Below, in pieces: positions 26,493 to 35,968 of a DNA stretch of 64,000 bases. The position numbers and the translations under genes were made by a program. The DNA comes from Pseudaeromonas aegiceratis (lineage in GTDB: Bacteria; Pseudomonadota; Gammaproteobacteria; Enterobacterales; Aeromonadaceae). The stretch spans positions 2,232,001 to 2,296,000 of the forward strand of contig NZ_CP158016.1 of NCBI RefSeq assembly GCF_046254905.1. The letters run 5' to 3'. Under the pieces are notes generated by a model. That model did no database searches. It was given only the letters and a program-made list of their open reading frames with translations, and was not told where the DNA came from. Every line of letters starts with the position of its first letter. The stretch's first letter is position 1.

Positions 26493-27863
26493 ATGGAATT
26501 GTCAGCCCTGACTGCAGTTTCTCCCATCGATGGTCGTTACGGCGACAAATGCACCGCCCTGCGGCCCATTTTCTCCGAATTCGGCCTGCTGCGCTTTCGC
26601 GTCGAGGTAGAGGTTCGCTGGCTGCAACACCTGGCCCGTCATGCCGGCATTCCGGAAGTGCCAGCCTTCTCGGCCGAGGCCGATGCACAGCTGGATGCCA
26701 TCGTCGCCAACTTCAGCGAGGCCGATGCCGCCCGCATCAAGGCCATTGAGCGCACCACCAACCACGACGTCAAGGCGGTGGAGTACTTCCTCAAAGAAAA
26801 GGTGGCCGACAGTGCCGAGCTCCAGGCGGTGAGTGAGTTCATCCACTTCGCCTGTACCTCAGAGGACATCAATAACAACTCCCACGGCCTGATGCTCAAG
26901 ACAGCCCGGGAAGAGGTGATCCTGCCGGTCTGCCAAAAACTGGTGGCCGAAGTAAAACGTTTGGCTCACCAGTACCGTGACATTCCCATGCTCTCCCGCA
27001 CCCACGGCCAGCCCGCCTCCCCCACCACCCTGGGCAAGGAGATGGCCAACGTGGCCTATCGGCTGGAGCGGCAGGTCAAGCAGATCGCCGCCGTGGAGAT
27101 CCTCGGCAAGATCAACGGTGCCGTGGGCAACTACAATGCCCACATCAGCGCCTACCCGAACGTGGACTGGCATGCCTTCTCCGAGCAGTTTGTCACCAGC
27201 CTGGGGCTGACCTGGAACCCCTACACCACCCAGATCGAACCCCACGACTACATCGCCGAGCTGTTTGACGCCATCGCCCGCTTCAACACCATCCTCATCG
27301 ACTTCGATCGGGACATCTGGGGTTACATCTGCCTGGGTCACTTCAAGCAGCGCACCGTGGCAGGGGAAATCGGCTCCTCCACCATGCCCCACAAGGTCAA
27401 CCCCATCGACTTCGAAAACTCCGAAGGCAACCTGGGCCTGGCCAACGCCCTGTTTGACCACCTGGCCGCCAAGCTGCCTATCAGCCGCTGGCAGCGGGAT
27501 CTCACCGACAGTACCGTGCTGCGCAACCTGGGGGTCGCCGTGGGTTACTCCCTGATCGCCTACCAGGCCAGCCTGAAGGGCATCTCCAAGCTGGAGGCCA
27601 ACGAAGCCAACATGGCCGCGGATCTGAACAGCAACTGGGAAGTGCTGGCCGAGCCCATCCAGACGGTGATGCGCCGCTATGGCATTGAAAAGCCTTACGA
27701 GAAGTTGAAGGAGCTGACCCGCGGCCGCCGGGTGGATGCCGATGGCATGCGCCAGTTCATCGACACCCTGGCCCTGCCGGACGAGGTGAAGGCCGAACTG
27801 AAGCAGCTGACCCCGGCCAACTATATCGGCCGCGCAGTTGGCCTGGTGGACGATCTGAAATAA
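26493..27863 (+). CDS. purB: Adenylosuccinate lyase
   Basis: Catalyses two fumarate-releasing steps of purine synthesis. The 456-aa protein starts MELSALTAVSPIDGRYGDK, has the histidine regions STHD-type CTSEDINNNSHG and RTHGQPASPTTLGKE, and the superfamily signature GSSTMPHKVNPIDFENSEGN with the catalytic Ser. The length equals E. coli PurB. Confidence 0.98.
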   Translation: MELSALTAVSPIDGRYGDKCTALRPIFSEFGLLRFRVEVEVRWLQHLARHAGIPEVPAFSAEADAQLDAIVANFSEADAARIKAIERTTNHDVKAVEYFLKEKVADSAELQAVSEFIHFACTSEDINNNSHGLMLKTAREEVILPVCQKLVAEVKRLAHQYRDIPMLSRTHGQPASPTTLGKEMANVAYRLERQVKQIAAVEILGKINGAVGNYNAHISAYPNVDWHAFSEQFVTSLGLTWNPYTTQIEPHDYIAELFDAIARFNTILIDFDRDIWGYICLGHFKQRTVAGEIGSSTMPHKVNPIDFENSEGNLGLANALFDHLAAKLPISRWQRDLTDSTVLRNLGVAVGYSLIAYQASLKGISKLEANEANMAADLNSNWEVLAEPIQTVMRRYGIEKPYEKLKELTRGRRVDADGMRQFIDTLALPDEVKAELKQLTPANYIGRAVGLVDDLK

Positions 27864-27886
27864 GCTCAGCCCCTCTCGGCAAGATG

Positions 27887-27918
27887 CAAAAAGCGAGGCC
27901 CAAGGGCCTCGCTTTTTT
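27887..27918. terminator. Bidirectional terminator between purB and the GNAT gene
   Basis: AAGCGAGGCCC pairs with GGGCCTCGCTT; A run before and six T after. Confidence 0.9.
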
Positions 27919-27937
27919 ATGCAAACGGCTGCGCGCG

Positions 27938-28390
27938 TCAATGCAGTATATGGGGCGCCTCCCGGCACAGCTCGGGATTGAAGATCTCCAGCCAGTGCTC
28001 CGGATGGGCCGGGGCATTGAAGCCATGGCGCCGGTACAGCTCATGCACCTGGGGATCCGAGAGCAGCACCCGCTGCAGCCCCTGCAGATCCGGGTGTGAC
28101 AGCACGGTGGCGATCAACCACTCACCCAGGGCGGGCTCCTCCAACTCGGGATCCAGCCATACCTCGGCGAGATAGGCAAAGGTTGCCTTGTCCGTCACCA
28201 CCCGGGCGAAGCCCAGCTGGGCGTCGTCCCGATAGAGGCCGAAGCACAGGCTGCCGGCGATGGCCTTATCCACCAGGGCCGACGAGACATCCTTGCTCCA
28301 ATAGTGCTGTCGTAACAGCTCATGGATCAGCTCCCGCTGCAGGCGAGAAGGCTCCGTGCTGATCCGATAGTCATAGCGTTGCCATTCCAT
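27938..28390 (-). CDS. GNAT family N-acetyltransferase
   Basis: A 150-aa single-domain acetyltransferase. The acetyl-CoA fold shows as LGFARVVTDKATFAYLAEVWLDPE (beta4 region), then ALGEWLIATVLSHPDLQGLQRVLLSD and a C-terminal YRRHGFNAP typical of the fold. The start MEWQRYDYRIST follows GGAGG at 28390. The substrate cannot be told from sequence. Confidence 0.85.
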   Translation of the reverse strand: MEWQRYDYRISTEPSRLQRELIHELLRQHYWSKDVSSALVDKAIAGSLCFGLYRDDAQLGFARVVTDKATFAYLAEVWLDPELEEPALGEWLIATVLSHPDLQGLQRVLLSDPQVHELYRRHGFNAPAHPEHWLEIFNPELCREAPHILH

Positions 28391-28451
28391 CTTGCTGCCT
28401 CCGCCATCAGTGTCGCTCCCTGAGTGTAGAGCCTGGCCAGGCAGCCTGCGA

Positions 28452-29099
28452 CTAGGGTGCCAGCCGGTCGATATGCCAGGCCTCGGTGCCTTCACCCAAC
28501 CGGGTATAGAGGAAGCGATCGTGCAGACGATGGGCCCCGCCCTGCCAGAACTCCACCGAATCGAAACGCACCCGGTAACCGCCCCAGAAGCTGGGCAGCG
28601 GCACCTCGCCGTTGGCGAATTTCTGCTTCATCTCCATGAACTTGGCCTCCAGCAGACCACGGGCGGAGATCCGGCTGGACTGACGGCTGACCCAGGCGGC
28701 GATCTGGCTGTCCTTGGGGCGGGAGTGGAAGTACTTCACCACCTCCAGGCTGGTGAGGGGCTCGGCCACCCCGGTGACATGCACCTGCCGCTCCAGGGTA
28801 TGCCAGGGGAACAGCAAACTGACCTTGGCATTGCCGGCGATCTGCTGGGCCTTGCGGCTGCCCAGGTTGGTGTAAAACACGAAACCCTGCTTGTCATAGT
28901 GCTTGAGCAGCACGATGCGCTGAAAGGGTTGGCCGCTGGCATCCACGGTGGCCACGCTCATGGCGGTGGGGTCTGACAGCTGCGCCTCACAGGCCTGCTT
29001 GAGCCAACGCTCGAACAGGGCGATGGGTTCCACCGGCAACTCCTCCCGGTGCAGACCGCCCTTGATATACTCCCGGCGCAAGTCGGCAATATCCAACAT
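28452..29099 (-). CDS. pdxH: Pyridoxamine 5'-phosphate oxidase
   Basis: Oxidises PNP or PMP to PLP using FMN. The 215-aa protein from the ATG at 29099 (AGGGAGG before it) starts MLDIADLRREYIKGGL, and carries the FMN-binding blocks RIVLLKHYDKQGFVFYTN and SRKAQQIAGN, and the C-terminal FWQGGAHRLHDRFLYTR with the substrate-binding RLHDR. E. coli PdxH is 218 aa. Confidence 0.97.
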   Translation of the reverse strand: MLDIADLRREYIKGGLHREELPVEPIALFERWLKQACEAQLSDPTAMSVATVDASGQPFQRIVLLKHYDKQGFVFYTNLGSRKAQQIAGNAKVSLLFPWHTLERQVHVTGVAEPLTSLEVVKYFHSRPKDSQIAAWVSRQSSRISARGLLEAKFMEMKQKFANGEVPLPSFWGGYRVRFDSVEFWQGGAHRLHDRFLYTRLGEGTEAWHIDRLAP

Positions 29100-29249
29100 C
29101 CTTTCGTCCTCCCTAGCCAATATCAGCTGGGCAGTGTGCGCCAAGGCCGCAGCCCTGACAAGGCCAGGGGCAAGAAAGCCGGCATCACAAGTTGCCAGTC
29201 CCCTTGCCAACGCCTATCATCACGCGGTTTTTCTGACCGGGTAACCAGC

Positions 29250-30461
29250 ATGATCAAGATCTCACTCACTCCCTGGCAGGCCGAGCGGGCCGTCACCATC
29301 ATCGACGACGTTCTGACCCAGGGCGCCACCCTGGATCGGGCCTACGCCCGGGAATTCTCCAGTTTCAAGATGGGGCCCGGCGAGCAGGCTCGCATCGCCA
29401 CCCTGGTGGGGGATCTGCTGCGCCGCCTGAGCCTCTATTGCCATCTGGCGGACGTGCCGCTGTCTGAGGCCGCCACCGCCGGCTGGGGCCTGATCTGCGT
29501 CTGGCATCAGTTCCACGATCTGCCGCTGCCCAGCCACCCCACCGCCGATCGCTTCAATCTCAAGGCCTTCGAGACCCGCCGCGCCCAGGCCAAGGGCGAC
29601 CCCATGCTCTGGGACGGCTGCCCGGAGTGGCTCGAGGCCCTGGGCCAGGCGCAGCTGGGCAGACGGTGGCCCGCCGAGCGCCATGCCCTGACGCTGGCCC
29701 CCAAGCGTTACCTGCGGGTCAACCGCCTCAAATGCGAGCCGCAGCAGCTGATGGACAAGCTGGCCCGGGAACATATCCAGACCCGTCCGCTGGCCGACCG
29801 GCCCGACACCCTGGAGGTACTCTCCGATGGCGCCCTGTTCCGCACCGAGAGCTTCAAGGAGGGCTGGTTCGAGCAGCAGGATGCCGGCTCCCAACAGATA
29901 GCGCCCTTCCTGGGGGTCGCGCCCGGCATGCGGGTGATCGATGCCTGTGCCGGCGCCGGCGGCAAGACCCTGCACCTGGCCGCCCTGATGGCCGGCAAGG
30001 GCCGGCTGCTGGCCATGGATGTGGAGGAGTGGAAGCTGGAAAACCTGCGCCAGCGGGCCCGCCGTGCCGGTGCCCACAACGTGGAAGCCCGCCTCATCAG
30101 CTCCAGCAAGACCATCAAGCGCCTCAAGGAGAGCGCCGATCGCCTGCTGCTGGACGTGCCCTGCTCGGGCCTGGGGGTATTGAAGCGCAATCCGGATGCC
30201 AAGTGGCGGGACACCGCCGAGCGGCTGCCCATCCTGATGGCACTGCAGGCGGACATCCTCAGCCGTTACAGCCGCATGGTCAAACCCGGTGGCGAGCTGG
30301 TGTACGCCACCTGCAGCCTGCTGCCCTGCGAAAACCAGGAACAGGTGGCCCGCTTCCTGGCCGCCGACAGCGGCTTTAGCCTGCTGGCCGAGCAGACGGT
30401 CAGCCCGGCGGCCAGCGGCTATGACGGCTTCTACATGGCCCGGCTGCGCCGGGAGGGCTGA
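29250..30461 (+). CDS. RsmB/NOP-type RNA (cytosine-5) methyltransferase
   Basis: A 403-aa SAM-dependent rRNA m5C methyltransferase. The catalytic half has the SAM motif DACAGAGGKT (231-240), motif IV DVPCSGLG with Cys305 and motif VI ATCSLLPCENQEQV with nucleophile Cys355. The N-terminal half is helical and lacks the NusB-like sequence of RsmB, and the protein is shorter than RsmF, so it is a third type, common in Vibrio and Aeromonas. The rRNA site is unknown. The start at 29250 follows GGTAACCAGC, a weak ribosome site. Confidence 0.88.
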   Translation: MIKISLTPWQAERAVTIIDDVLTQGATLDRAYAREFSSFKMGPGEQARIATLVGDLLRRLSLYCHLADVPLSEAATAGWGLICVWHQFHDLPLPSHPTADRFNLKAFETRRAQAKGDPMLWDGCPEWLEALGQAQLGRRWPAERHALTLAPKRYLRVNRLKCEPQQLMDKLAREHIQTRPLADRPDTLEVLSDGALFRTESFKEGWFEQQDAGSQQIAPFLGVAPGMRVIDACAGAGGKTLHLAALMAGKGRLLAMDVEEWKLENLRQRARRAGAHNVEARLISSSKTIKRLKESADRLLLDVPCSGLGVLKRNPDAKWRDTAERLPILMALQADILSRYSRMVKPGGELVYATCSLLPCENQEQVARFLAADSGFSLLAEQTVSPAASGYDGFYMARLRREG

Positions 30462-30741
30462 TCCCCCGGCACACACATGCAGCGCTCGGCAACTGGGCGG
30501 AGCGCTGCGTCACCTGGCCCAGCCGCAACAGACCGGCCTAGCCAGCCCCCTCCCCGCTGGCGCGGGCATTAACGTCCCCTCGCCCTCCGCCCCCGGCACA
30601 CGCCTGCCACGTCGATAGATAGGGGCCAGCCTGGGCTGGAAGCCTAATTCCGCGGCCCTGCCCCTGCCCATCGCCCCGCCGTTCGCCCGCCGGCCGGTGT
30701 CATAGTCTGTTAGCCAGACCCGGCTTGCCACCTCTGGCCCT
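30462..30741. other. Non-coding stretch with a hairpin
   Basis: About 280 bp of GC-rich sequence with no supportable gene. It holds one strong hairpin at 30479-30508: GCAGCGCTC and GAGCGCTGC around a 12-base loop, without a T run. It may end or stabilise the methyltransferase mRNA. Confidence 0.5.
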
Positions 30742-30769
30742 TTTACATCCGCGCCGTTCCCGCTATCAT
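30742..30769 (+). promoter_or_regulatory. bamE promoter
   Basis: TTTACA (30742-30747), 16 bp, TATCAT (30764-30769), 38 bp before the bamE start. Confidence 0.6.
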
Positions 30770-30807
30770 CAAGCCCACTTTTTTAGCCGAGCATACAGAA
30801 GCATTCT

Positions 30808-31143
30808 ATGGGCAAATCCACCCTGGCCTGTGCGGCCCTTCTCTCCAGCCTGCTGCTCAACAGCGGCTGTGTGTACAAGATTGATATCCCTCAGGGCAAT
30901 TATGTCGAGCAAAAGCAGGTGGATCAGCTGCGCGCCGGCATGACCCAGGAACAGGTGGAATACGTGCTGGGCGCCCCCCTGATGGTGGACAGCTTCGATC
31001 CCCAGGTGTGGAACTATCTCTACTATCTGCGTCAGGGCAACGGCGATCTGGATCGCAAGCTGCTGAGCCTGCACTTCACCCAGGGCAAGCTGGACAAGCT
31101 CTCCGGCGACTTCAAGGCCCCGCAGTTCAACCAGCCGCTCTGA
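30808..31143 (+). CDS. bamE: Outer-membrane assembly lipoprotein BamE
   Basis: A 111-aa lipoprotein of the BAM outer-membrane protein insertion machine. The lipobox is LLLNSGC with lipidated Cys21; the following VYKIDIPQGNYVEQKQVDQLRAGMTQEQVEYVLGAP carries the BamE core, and WNYLYYLR and LHFTQGKLDKLSGD match the family. It is convergent with rnfH-ratA across a terminator, the E. coli-type arrangement. Confidence 0.96.
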   Translation: MGKSTLACAALLSSLLLNSGCVYKIDIPQGNYVEQKQVDQLRAGMTQEQVEYVLGAPLMVDSFDPQVWNYLYYLRQGNGDLDRKLLSLHFTQGKLDKLSGDFKAPQFNQPL

Positions 31144-31173
31144 CCCCACGCCTGTGCGCAGGCACGACAAAGC

Positions 31174-31202
31174 AAGAAGCCCTCGTAATGAGGGCTTCTT
31201 CG
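31174..31202. terminator. Terminator between bamE and rnfH
   Basis: GAAGCCCTC pairs with GAGGGCTTC across GTAAT. The flanking A/T runs are short on both sides. Confidence 0.75.
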
Positions 31203-31227
31203 TCTGCGCTTACCGCCGGTTGGATAA

Positions 31228-31524
31228 TTATTTGCCGGGCTTGGCGGCCTGCTCGGCCCGCAGGCGGCGCAGCTCCTTGGGATCGGCCAGCAGCGGCCGA
31301 TAGATCTCGATGCGCTCGCCACCCTGCAGTGACTCATCCAGCGGAATGACCCGGCTATAGCTGCCAATCTTGCAGTGCGCCAGGTCAATCTCGGGGTAAC
31401 GGGCCAGGATGCCGGATGCGTCTATGGCCTGGCGGGCCGTCATGCCAGCGGTAAACGGCACTCGCAGCAGGGTCTGCTTCTGCGGCAGGGCGTACACCAC
31501 CTCCACCTGGGTCTTATCGGACAC
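31228..31524 (-). CDS. rnfH: RnfH family ubiquitin-like protein
   Basis: A 98-aa beta-grasp protein of unknown role. The family blocks VEVVYALPQKQTLLRVPF, ARQAIDASGI and GERIEIYRPLLADPKELRRLRAE are present. The GTG at 31524 follows AAGGAGG at six bases and lies inside the last codons of ratA, an 11-base overlap. Confidence 0.93.
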   Translation of the reverse strand: MSDKTQVEVVYALPQKQTLLRVPFTAGMTARQAIDASGILARYPEIDLAHCKIGSYSRVIPLDESLQGGERIEIYRPLLADPKELRRLRAEQAAKPGK

Positions 31525-31951
31525 CGTACACCTCCTTGGCGCGCTGACAGAAGGCCTTGACCATGGCCCCGGCCAGCTCGCGGAAAATGGCCCCAAAGGC
31601 CGTCTCAATCAGCCGGGAGCTGAACTCAAACTCCAGACTCAACGCCACCTTGCAGGCCGCCTCATCCAGCGGTGTGAAGTGCCAAACGCCGTGCAGCCGG
31701 CGAAACGGTCCCTCCACCAGCTCCATCAGGATTTCCCGCCCCGGCACCAGGGTATTTTTCGTGGTGAACTGCTTGTTGATGCCCGCCTTGGCCACGGACA
31801 CCTCGGCCACCATGGTCAGCTCAGACTGGCTGATGACCCGGCTGGCCACGCAACCGGGCAAAAACTGCGGGTAGGCCACCACGTCGTTGACCAGCGCATA
31901 CATCTCCTCGGCGCTGTACATCACGAGTGCGCTACGGTGTAACTGAGCCAT
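31514..31951 (-). CDS. ratA: RatA family protein (START-like, ribosome association toxin)
   Basis: A 145-aa SRPBCC/START-domain protein. E. coli RatA is reported to block 70S formation, while the wider family (COQ10-like) binds ubiquinone, so the role remains debated. Features: SALVMYSAEEMYALVNDVVAYPQFLPGC at the start, FTTKNTLVPGREI and LEFEFSSRLIETAFGAIF. It overlaps rnfH downstream and diverges from smpB; the ratA-rnfH pair is known as a conserved two-gene unit. Confidence 0.93.
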   Translation of the reverse strand: MAQLHRSALVMYSAEEMYALVNDVVAYPQFLPGCVASRVISQSELTMVAEVSVAKAGINKQFTTKNTLVPGREILMELVEGPFRRLHGVWHFTPLDEAACKVALSLEFEFSSRLIETAFGAIFRELAGAMVKAFCQRAKEVYGVR

Positions 31952-32045
31952 GGCTCCTCCTGTAATGACAGGGGGCCGATTCTAGCACTTGGCCCGGCAA
32001 AATCTCACCCCCAGCCCCACCCTTTCGCCAAACGGGTACAGCCCG

Positions 32046-32051
32046 TATAAT
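32046..32051 (+). promoter_or_regulatory. -10 element of the smpB promoter
   Basis: A consensus TATAAT stands 33 bp before the smpB ATG; the -35 (TTTCGC at 32023) is poor. Confidence 0.55.
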
Positions 32052-32084
32052 GGCCCGCTTGACAAAACGGGAGACAAGAACCGC

Positions 32085-32570
32085 ATGGTGAAGAAGAACG
32101 GCAAGGGCGGCAGCACATCCAGCACCATAGCCCTGAACAAGAAAGCCCGTCACGAATACTTTATCGAAGACAAGTACGAATGCGGCCTGGAGCTGCAGGG
32201 CTGGGAAGTCAAATCCCTGCGGGCCGGCAAGGCCAACCTCGGCGACAGCTATGTGCTGGTGCAAAACGGTCAGGTCTACCTGTTCGGCACCAACATCACG
32301 CCGCTGCACCTGGCCTCCAGCCATGTGGTGTGCGACCCCACCCGCATCCGCAAGCTGCTGATGCACAAGAGTCAGATCGAACGGCTGATCGGCCTGGTGG
32401 AACGCCAGGGCTACACCCTGATCCCCCTGGCCCTGTACTGGAAGGGCCCCTGGGTCAAGGCCGAGATCGGCCTGGCCAAGGGCAAGAAGGAACACGACAA
32501 GCGCCAGGATCTCAAGGAGCGGGAGTGGCAGCGGGACAAGGACCGCATGATGAAGAACAAGGCCCGCTAG
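32085..32570 (+). CDS. smpB: SsrA-binding protein SmpB
   Basis: The 161-aa partner of tmRNA in trans-translation; it binds the tRNA-like domain and enters the decoding centre. Blocks: NKKARHEYFIEDKYECGLELQGWEVKSLR, GKANLGDSYV, RKLLMHKSQI and the basic tail KKEHDKRQDLKEREWQRDKDRMM. ATG 32085 is the family start; the earlier in-frame ATG at 31989 would run through the promoter. The tmRNA gene follows 44 bp downstream. Confidence 0.97.
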   Translation: MVKKNGKGGSTSSTIALNKKARHEYFIEDKYECGLELQGWEVKSLRAGKANLGDSYVLVQNGQVYLFGTNITPLHLASSHVVCDPTRIRKLLMHKSQIERLIGLVERQGYTLIPLALYWKGPWVKAEIGLAKGKKEHDKRQDLKEREWQRDKDRMMKNKAR

Positions 32571-32572
32571 GC

Positions 32573-32604
32573 TGGACAACGCAAAAAACTGTAGTAATAT
32601 ACAG
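32573..32604 (+). promoter_or_regulatory. ssrA promoter with an overlapping LexA-like box
   Basis: TGGACA (32573-32578), 16 bp, TAATAT (32595-32600), 14 bp before the mature tmRNA 5' end; the -35 lies just past the smpB stop. A CTGT-N8-ACAG word (CTGTAGTAATATACAG, 32589-32604) covers the -10. One such word is expected by chance in 64 kb, so the LexA reading is tentative. Confidence 0.6.
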
Positions 32605-32614
32605 GTAACACCAT

Positions 32615-32974
32615 GGGGCTGATTCAGGATTCGACGGGACACTCGAAACCCAAGGTGCATGCCGAGGTGCGGTAGGCCTCGTTAACAAACCGCAAAAAAA
32701 TAGTCGCAAACGACGAAAACTACGCACTGGCAGCTTAATAACCTGCGCAGAGCCCTTCTCCCCTAGCTTGCCTATGTGCTAGGGAATTGGAAGGTCACCC
32801 TTCATAGGATCGCGTGGAAGCCTTGCCTGGGGTGGAAGCGTTAAAACCAATCAGGCTAGTCTGTCGATGGCGTGTCGCTCCGCAGTCGGCCGGCGAATGT
32901 AAAGAGTGACTAAGCATGTAGTACTGAGGATGTAGGTTTTTCGGACGGGGGTTCAACTCCCCCCAGCTCCACCA
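32615..32974 (+). ncRNA. ssrA: Transfer-messenger RNA (tmRNA)
   Basis: Rescues stalled ribosomes and tags the nascent chain. The 360-nt RNA begins GGGGCTGATTCAGGATTCGA and ends with the T-arm GGGGGTTCAACTCC, the acceptor CAGCTCC and encoded ACCA. The tag reading frame is 32706-32735, resume codon GCA, reading ANDENYALAA followed by tandem TAA TAA. Pseudoknot segments lie on both sides of the tag. Confidence 0.97.
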
Positions 32975-32980
32975 CCTTCT

Positions 32981-33011
32981 AAGGCCCTGAGCAATCAGGG
33001 CCTTTTTTTTA
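32981..33011 (+). terminator. ssrA terminator
   Basis: AAGGCCCTGA pairs with TCAGGGCCTT across GCAA, followed by about nine T. Confidence 0.95.
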
Positions 33012-33022
33012 TGTGCCACAAA

Positions 33023-34015
<993 letters not shown>

Positions 34016-34366
34016 CCTGATGCTCTCCGTTTGAGTTTTATCACTGAACACCGGCGATACCGCCTGTCATCCGCCGGACATGCAACTGGGTTAGCCATAG
34101 ACGATGGCTGACGCTTGTCAGCCAAGTCCATGAAAATACGTGACGCATCACTAGCCAAATCTGGGTGCCAAGGTGTATTTTCAATCAGATTCGAATGCTT
34201 CTCACAATACGAATCTGCACATCCAAACGCGCAAAGTAAAGAGCACCGCCGGGTTGTTGGTTGTCCGTCGATGCGTTTTTTTCCAGACCCTTTTTTACGT
34301 CGTAGCAGTAACAGAAGACGGCGGTGCCCACACCGCCTACAGCGATTGCCAGACAAGGAGAGAATC
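34016..34366. other. Intergenic region between the HAD and sulfatase genes
   Basis: About 350 bp, probably holding both divergent promoters. A small hairpin GGCGGTGCCCACACCGCC (34320-34337) lies in the sulfatase leader, 29 bp before its start. I see no clear -35/-10 pair and no operator. Confidence 0.45.
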
Positions 34367-35908
34367 ATGGGGAAAAAAACCGGCTTAGGCCCAATCACGA
34401 CACTGACCCTCAACGCCTGCACCCTGGCGTTGGCCGCCGCGTCCATGACGGCGCAGGCGGCCGAGCAAAAACCCAATATCGTGGTGATTTTTGGCGATGA
34501 TGTGGGTTACTGGAACCTCAGCACCTACAACCAGGGGATGATGCAATATCAGACTCCGAACATCGACAGCATCGCCGCCGAAGGGGCTAAGTTTACCGAC
34601 TACTACGCCCAGCAAAGTTCCACCGCCGGGCGCTCCGCCTTTATCACGGGGCAGATGCCGGTGCGTACCGGCCTCTCCAAGGTGGGACTGCCCGGCGCAG
34701 CTGTGGGGATTAGCGACAAGGATCCCACCATCGCCACCATGCTGAAGGCCCTGGGCTACGCCACCGGCCAGTTCGGTAAGAACCACCTGGGCGATCGGGA
34801 TGAATACCTGCCCACCGCCCACGGCTTTGACGAGTTCTTCGGTAACCTGTATCACCTGAACGCCGAAGAAGAGCCGGAAAACGAGGACTACCCGACGGAT
34901 CCTGAGTTCCTCAAGCAATTCGGCCCTCGTGGCGTACTCAAGTCCTATGCCGATGGCAAGGTGGAGAACACCGGCGCCCTCACCCGCAAGCGCATGGAAA
35001 CCGTCGATAACGAATTCCTGGCCGCCGCCGATGATTTCATGACGCGCCAGGTCAAGGCCAAGAAGCCCTTCTTCGCCTGGGTCAACACCACCCGCATGCA
35101 TAACCACACCCATGTGGGCCCCGACTATCGCGGCAAGAGCGGCCAGGGTGAGTACGCCGACGGCATGCTGGAACACGACAACCAGGTGGCCCATGTTCTT
35201 AAGAAAATCAAGGAGTTGGGAATCGAAGAGAACACCATCGTGATCTACACCACCGACAATGGCCCCATGACGACGACATGGCCTGATGCCGGCATAACCC
35301 CCTTCCGCAGTGAGAAGAACACCGGCTGGGAAGGCGGCTTCCGGGTACCGGCCATGATCAAGTGGCCTGGCCACATCAAGCCAGGGACCGTCATCAACGA
35401 CATGTTCGCCGGCGAGGACTGGTTCCCCACCCTGGTGGGCTGGGCCGGCAATCCCAAGGCCAAGGATGAGCTGCTCAAAGGCACCACGGTGCAGGGCAAG
35501 TCCTACAAGGTGCATCTGGATGGCTATGATCAGAGCGATCTGCTGACCGGCAAGGGCCCGGGCAAGCGTGAGAACTTCTTCTACTGGAGCGACGATGGCG
35601 ATCTGCTGGCCATGCGCCATGGCCGCTGGAAGTTCCATTTCATGATCCAGGAACATGAAACAGGTTTCGACATCTGGCAAAAACCCTTCACCCCACTGCG
35701 GGTTCCATTGCTGGTGGACCTGTACAACGACCCCTTTGAACGTGGTGTTAACTCCATGAGTTACAACGACTGGATGTACGATCGCATCTTCCTGGTCTCA
35801 GGCATAGCTCAGCCCGAGACCGCCAAGATGCTGGCCACCTTCAAGGAGTTTCCGCCGCGCTTCAAGCCGGCCAGCTTCACGGTGGACGCCAGCACCCTGG
35901 GTCAATAA
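34367..35908 (+). CDS. Exported serine-type sulfatase (arylsulfatase family)
   Basis: A 513-aa formylglycine-dependent sulfatase of the alkaline-phosphatase superfamily, hydrolysing sulfate esters; substrate unknown. A signal peptide ends near MTAQAA. Metal-binding blocks are NIVVIFGDDVGYWN and IVIYTTDNGPM. The active-site motif is S-T-A-G-R with Ser85 as the formylglycine precursor, the Ser type that needs a radical-SAM maturase, encoded next door. GKNHLGD carries the catalytic Lys/His. AAGGAG precedes the ATG. It heads the sulfatase-maturase-MoxR-VWA cluster. Confidence 0.9.
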   Translation: MGKKTGLGPITTLTLNACTLALAAASMTAQAAEQKPNIVVIFGDDVGYWNLSTYNQGMMQYQTPNIDSIAAEGAKFTDYYAQQSSTAGRSAFITGQMPVRTGLSKVGLPGAAVGISDKDPTIATMLKALGYATGQFGKNHLGDRDEYLPTAHGFDEFFGNLYHLNAEEEPENEDYPTDPEFLKQFGPRGVLKSYADGKVENTGALTRKRMETVDNEFLAAADDFMTRQVKAKKPFFAWVNTTRMHNHTHVGPDYRGKSGQGEYADGMLEHDNQVAHVLKKIKELGIEENTIVIYTTDNGPMTTTWPDAGITPFRSEKNTGWEGGFRVPAMIKWPGHIKPGTVINDMFAGEDWFPTLVGWAGNPKAKDELLKGTTVQGKSYKVHLDGYDQSDLLTGKGPGKRENFFYWSDDGDLLAMRHGRWKFHFMIQEHETGFDIWQKPFTPLRVPLLVDLYNDPFERGVNSMSYNDWMYDRIFLVSGIAQPETAKMLATFKEFPPRFKPASFTVDASTLGQ

Positions 35909-35924
35909 GCCAACATCGTAGTTT

Positions 35925-35948
35925 GGGAGCCGGCGTAAGCCGGCTCCC
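35925..35948 (+). promoter_or_regulatory. Stable hairpin between sulfatase and maturase genes
   Basis: GGGAGCCGGC and GCCGGCTCCC pair perfectly around a GTAA (GNRA) tetraloop. No T run follows. It lies 17-44 bp after the sulfatase stop and could protect the sulfatase mRNA end, or partly terminate, setting a sulfatase-to-maturase ratio. Confidence 0.55.
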
Positions 35949-35968
35949 GTGTTGCCAACAGGAGGGCC

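Noticed and set aside
30510..30731. A 73-codon minus-strand gene before bamE
   Set aside because: Arg/Gly-rich translation of GC-rich non-coding DNA with no ribosome site or motif.
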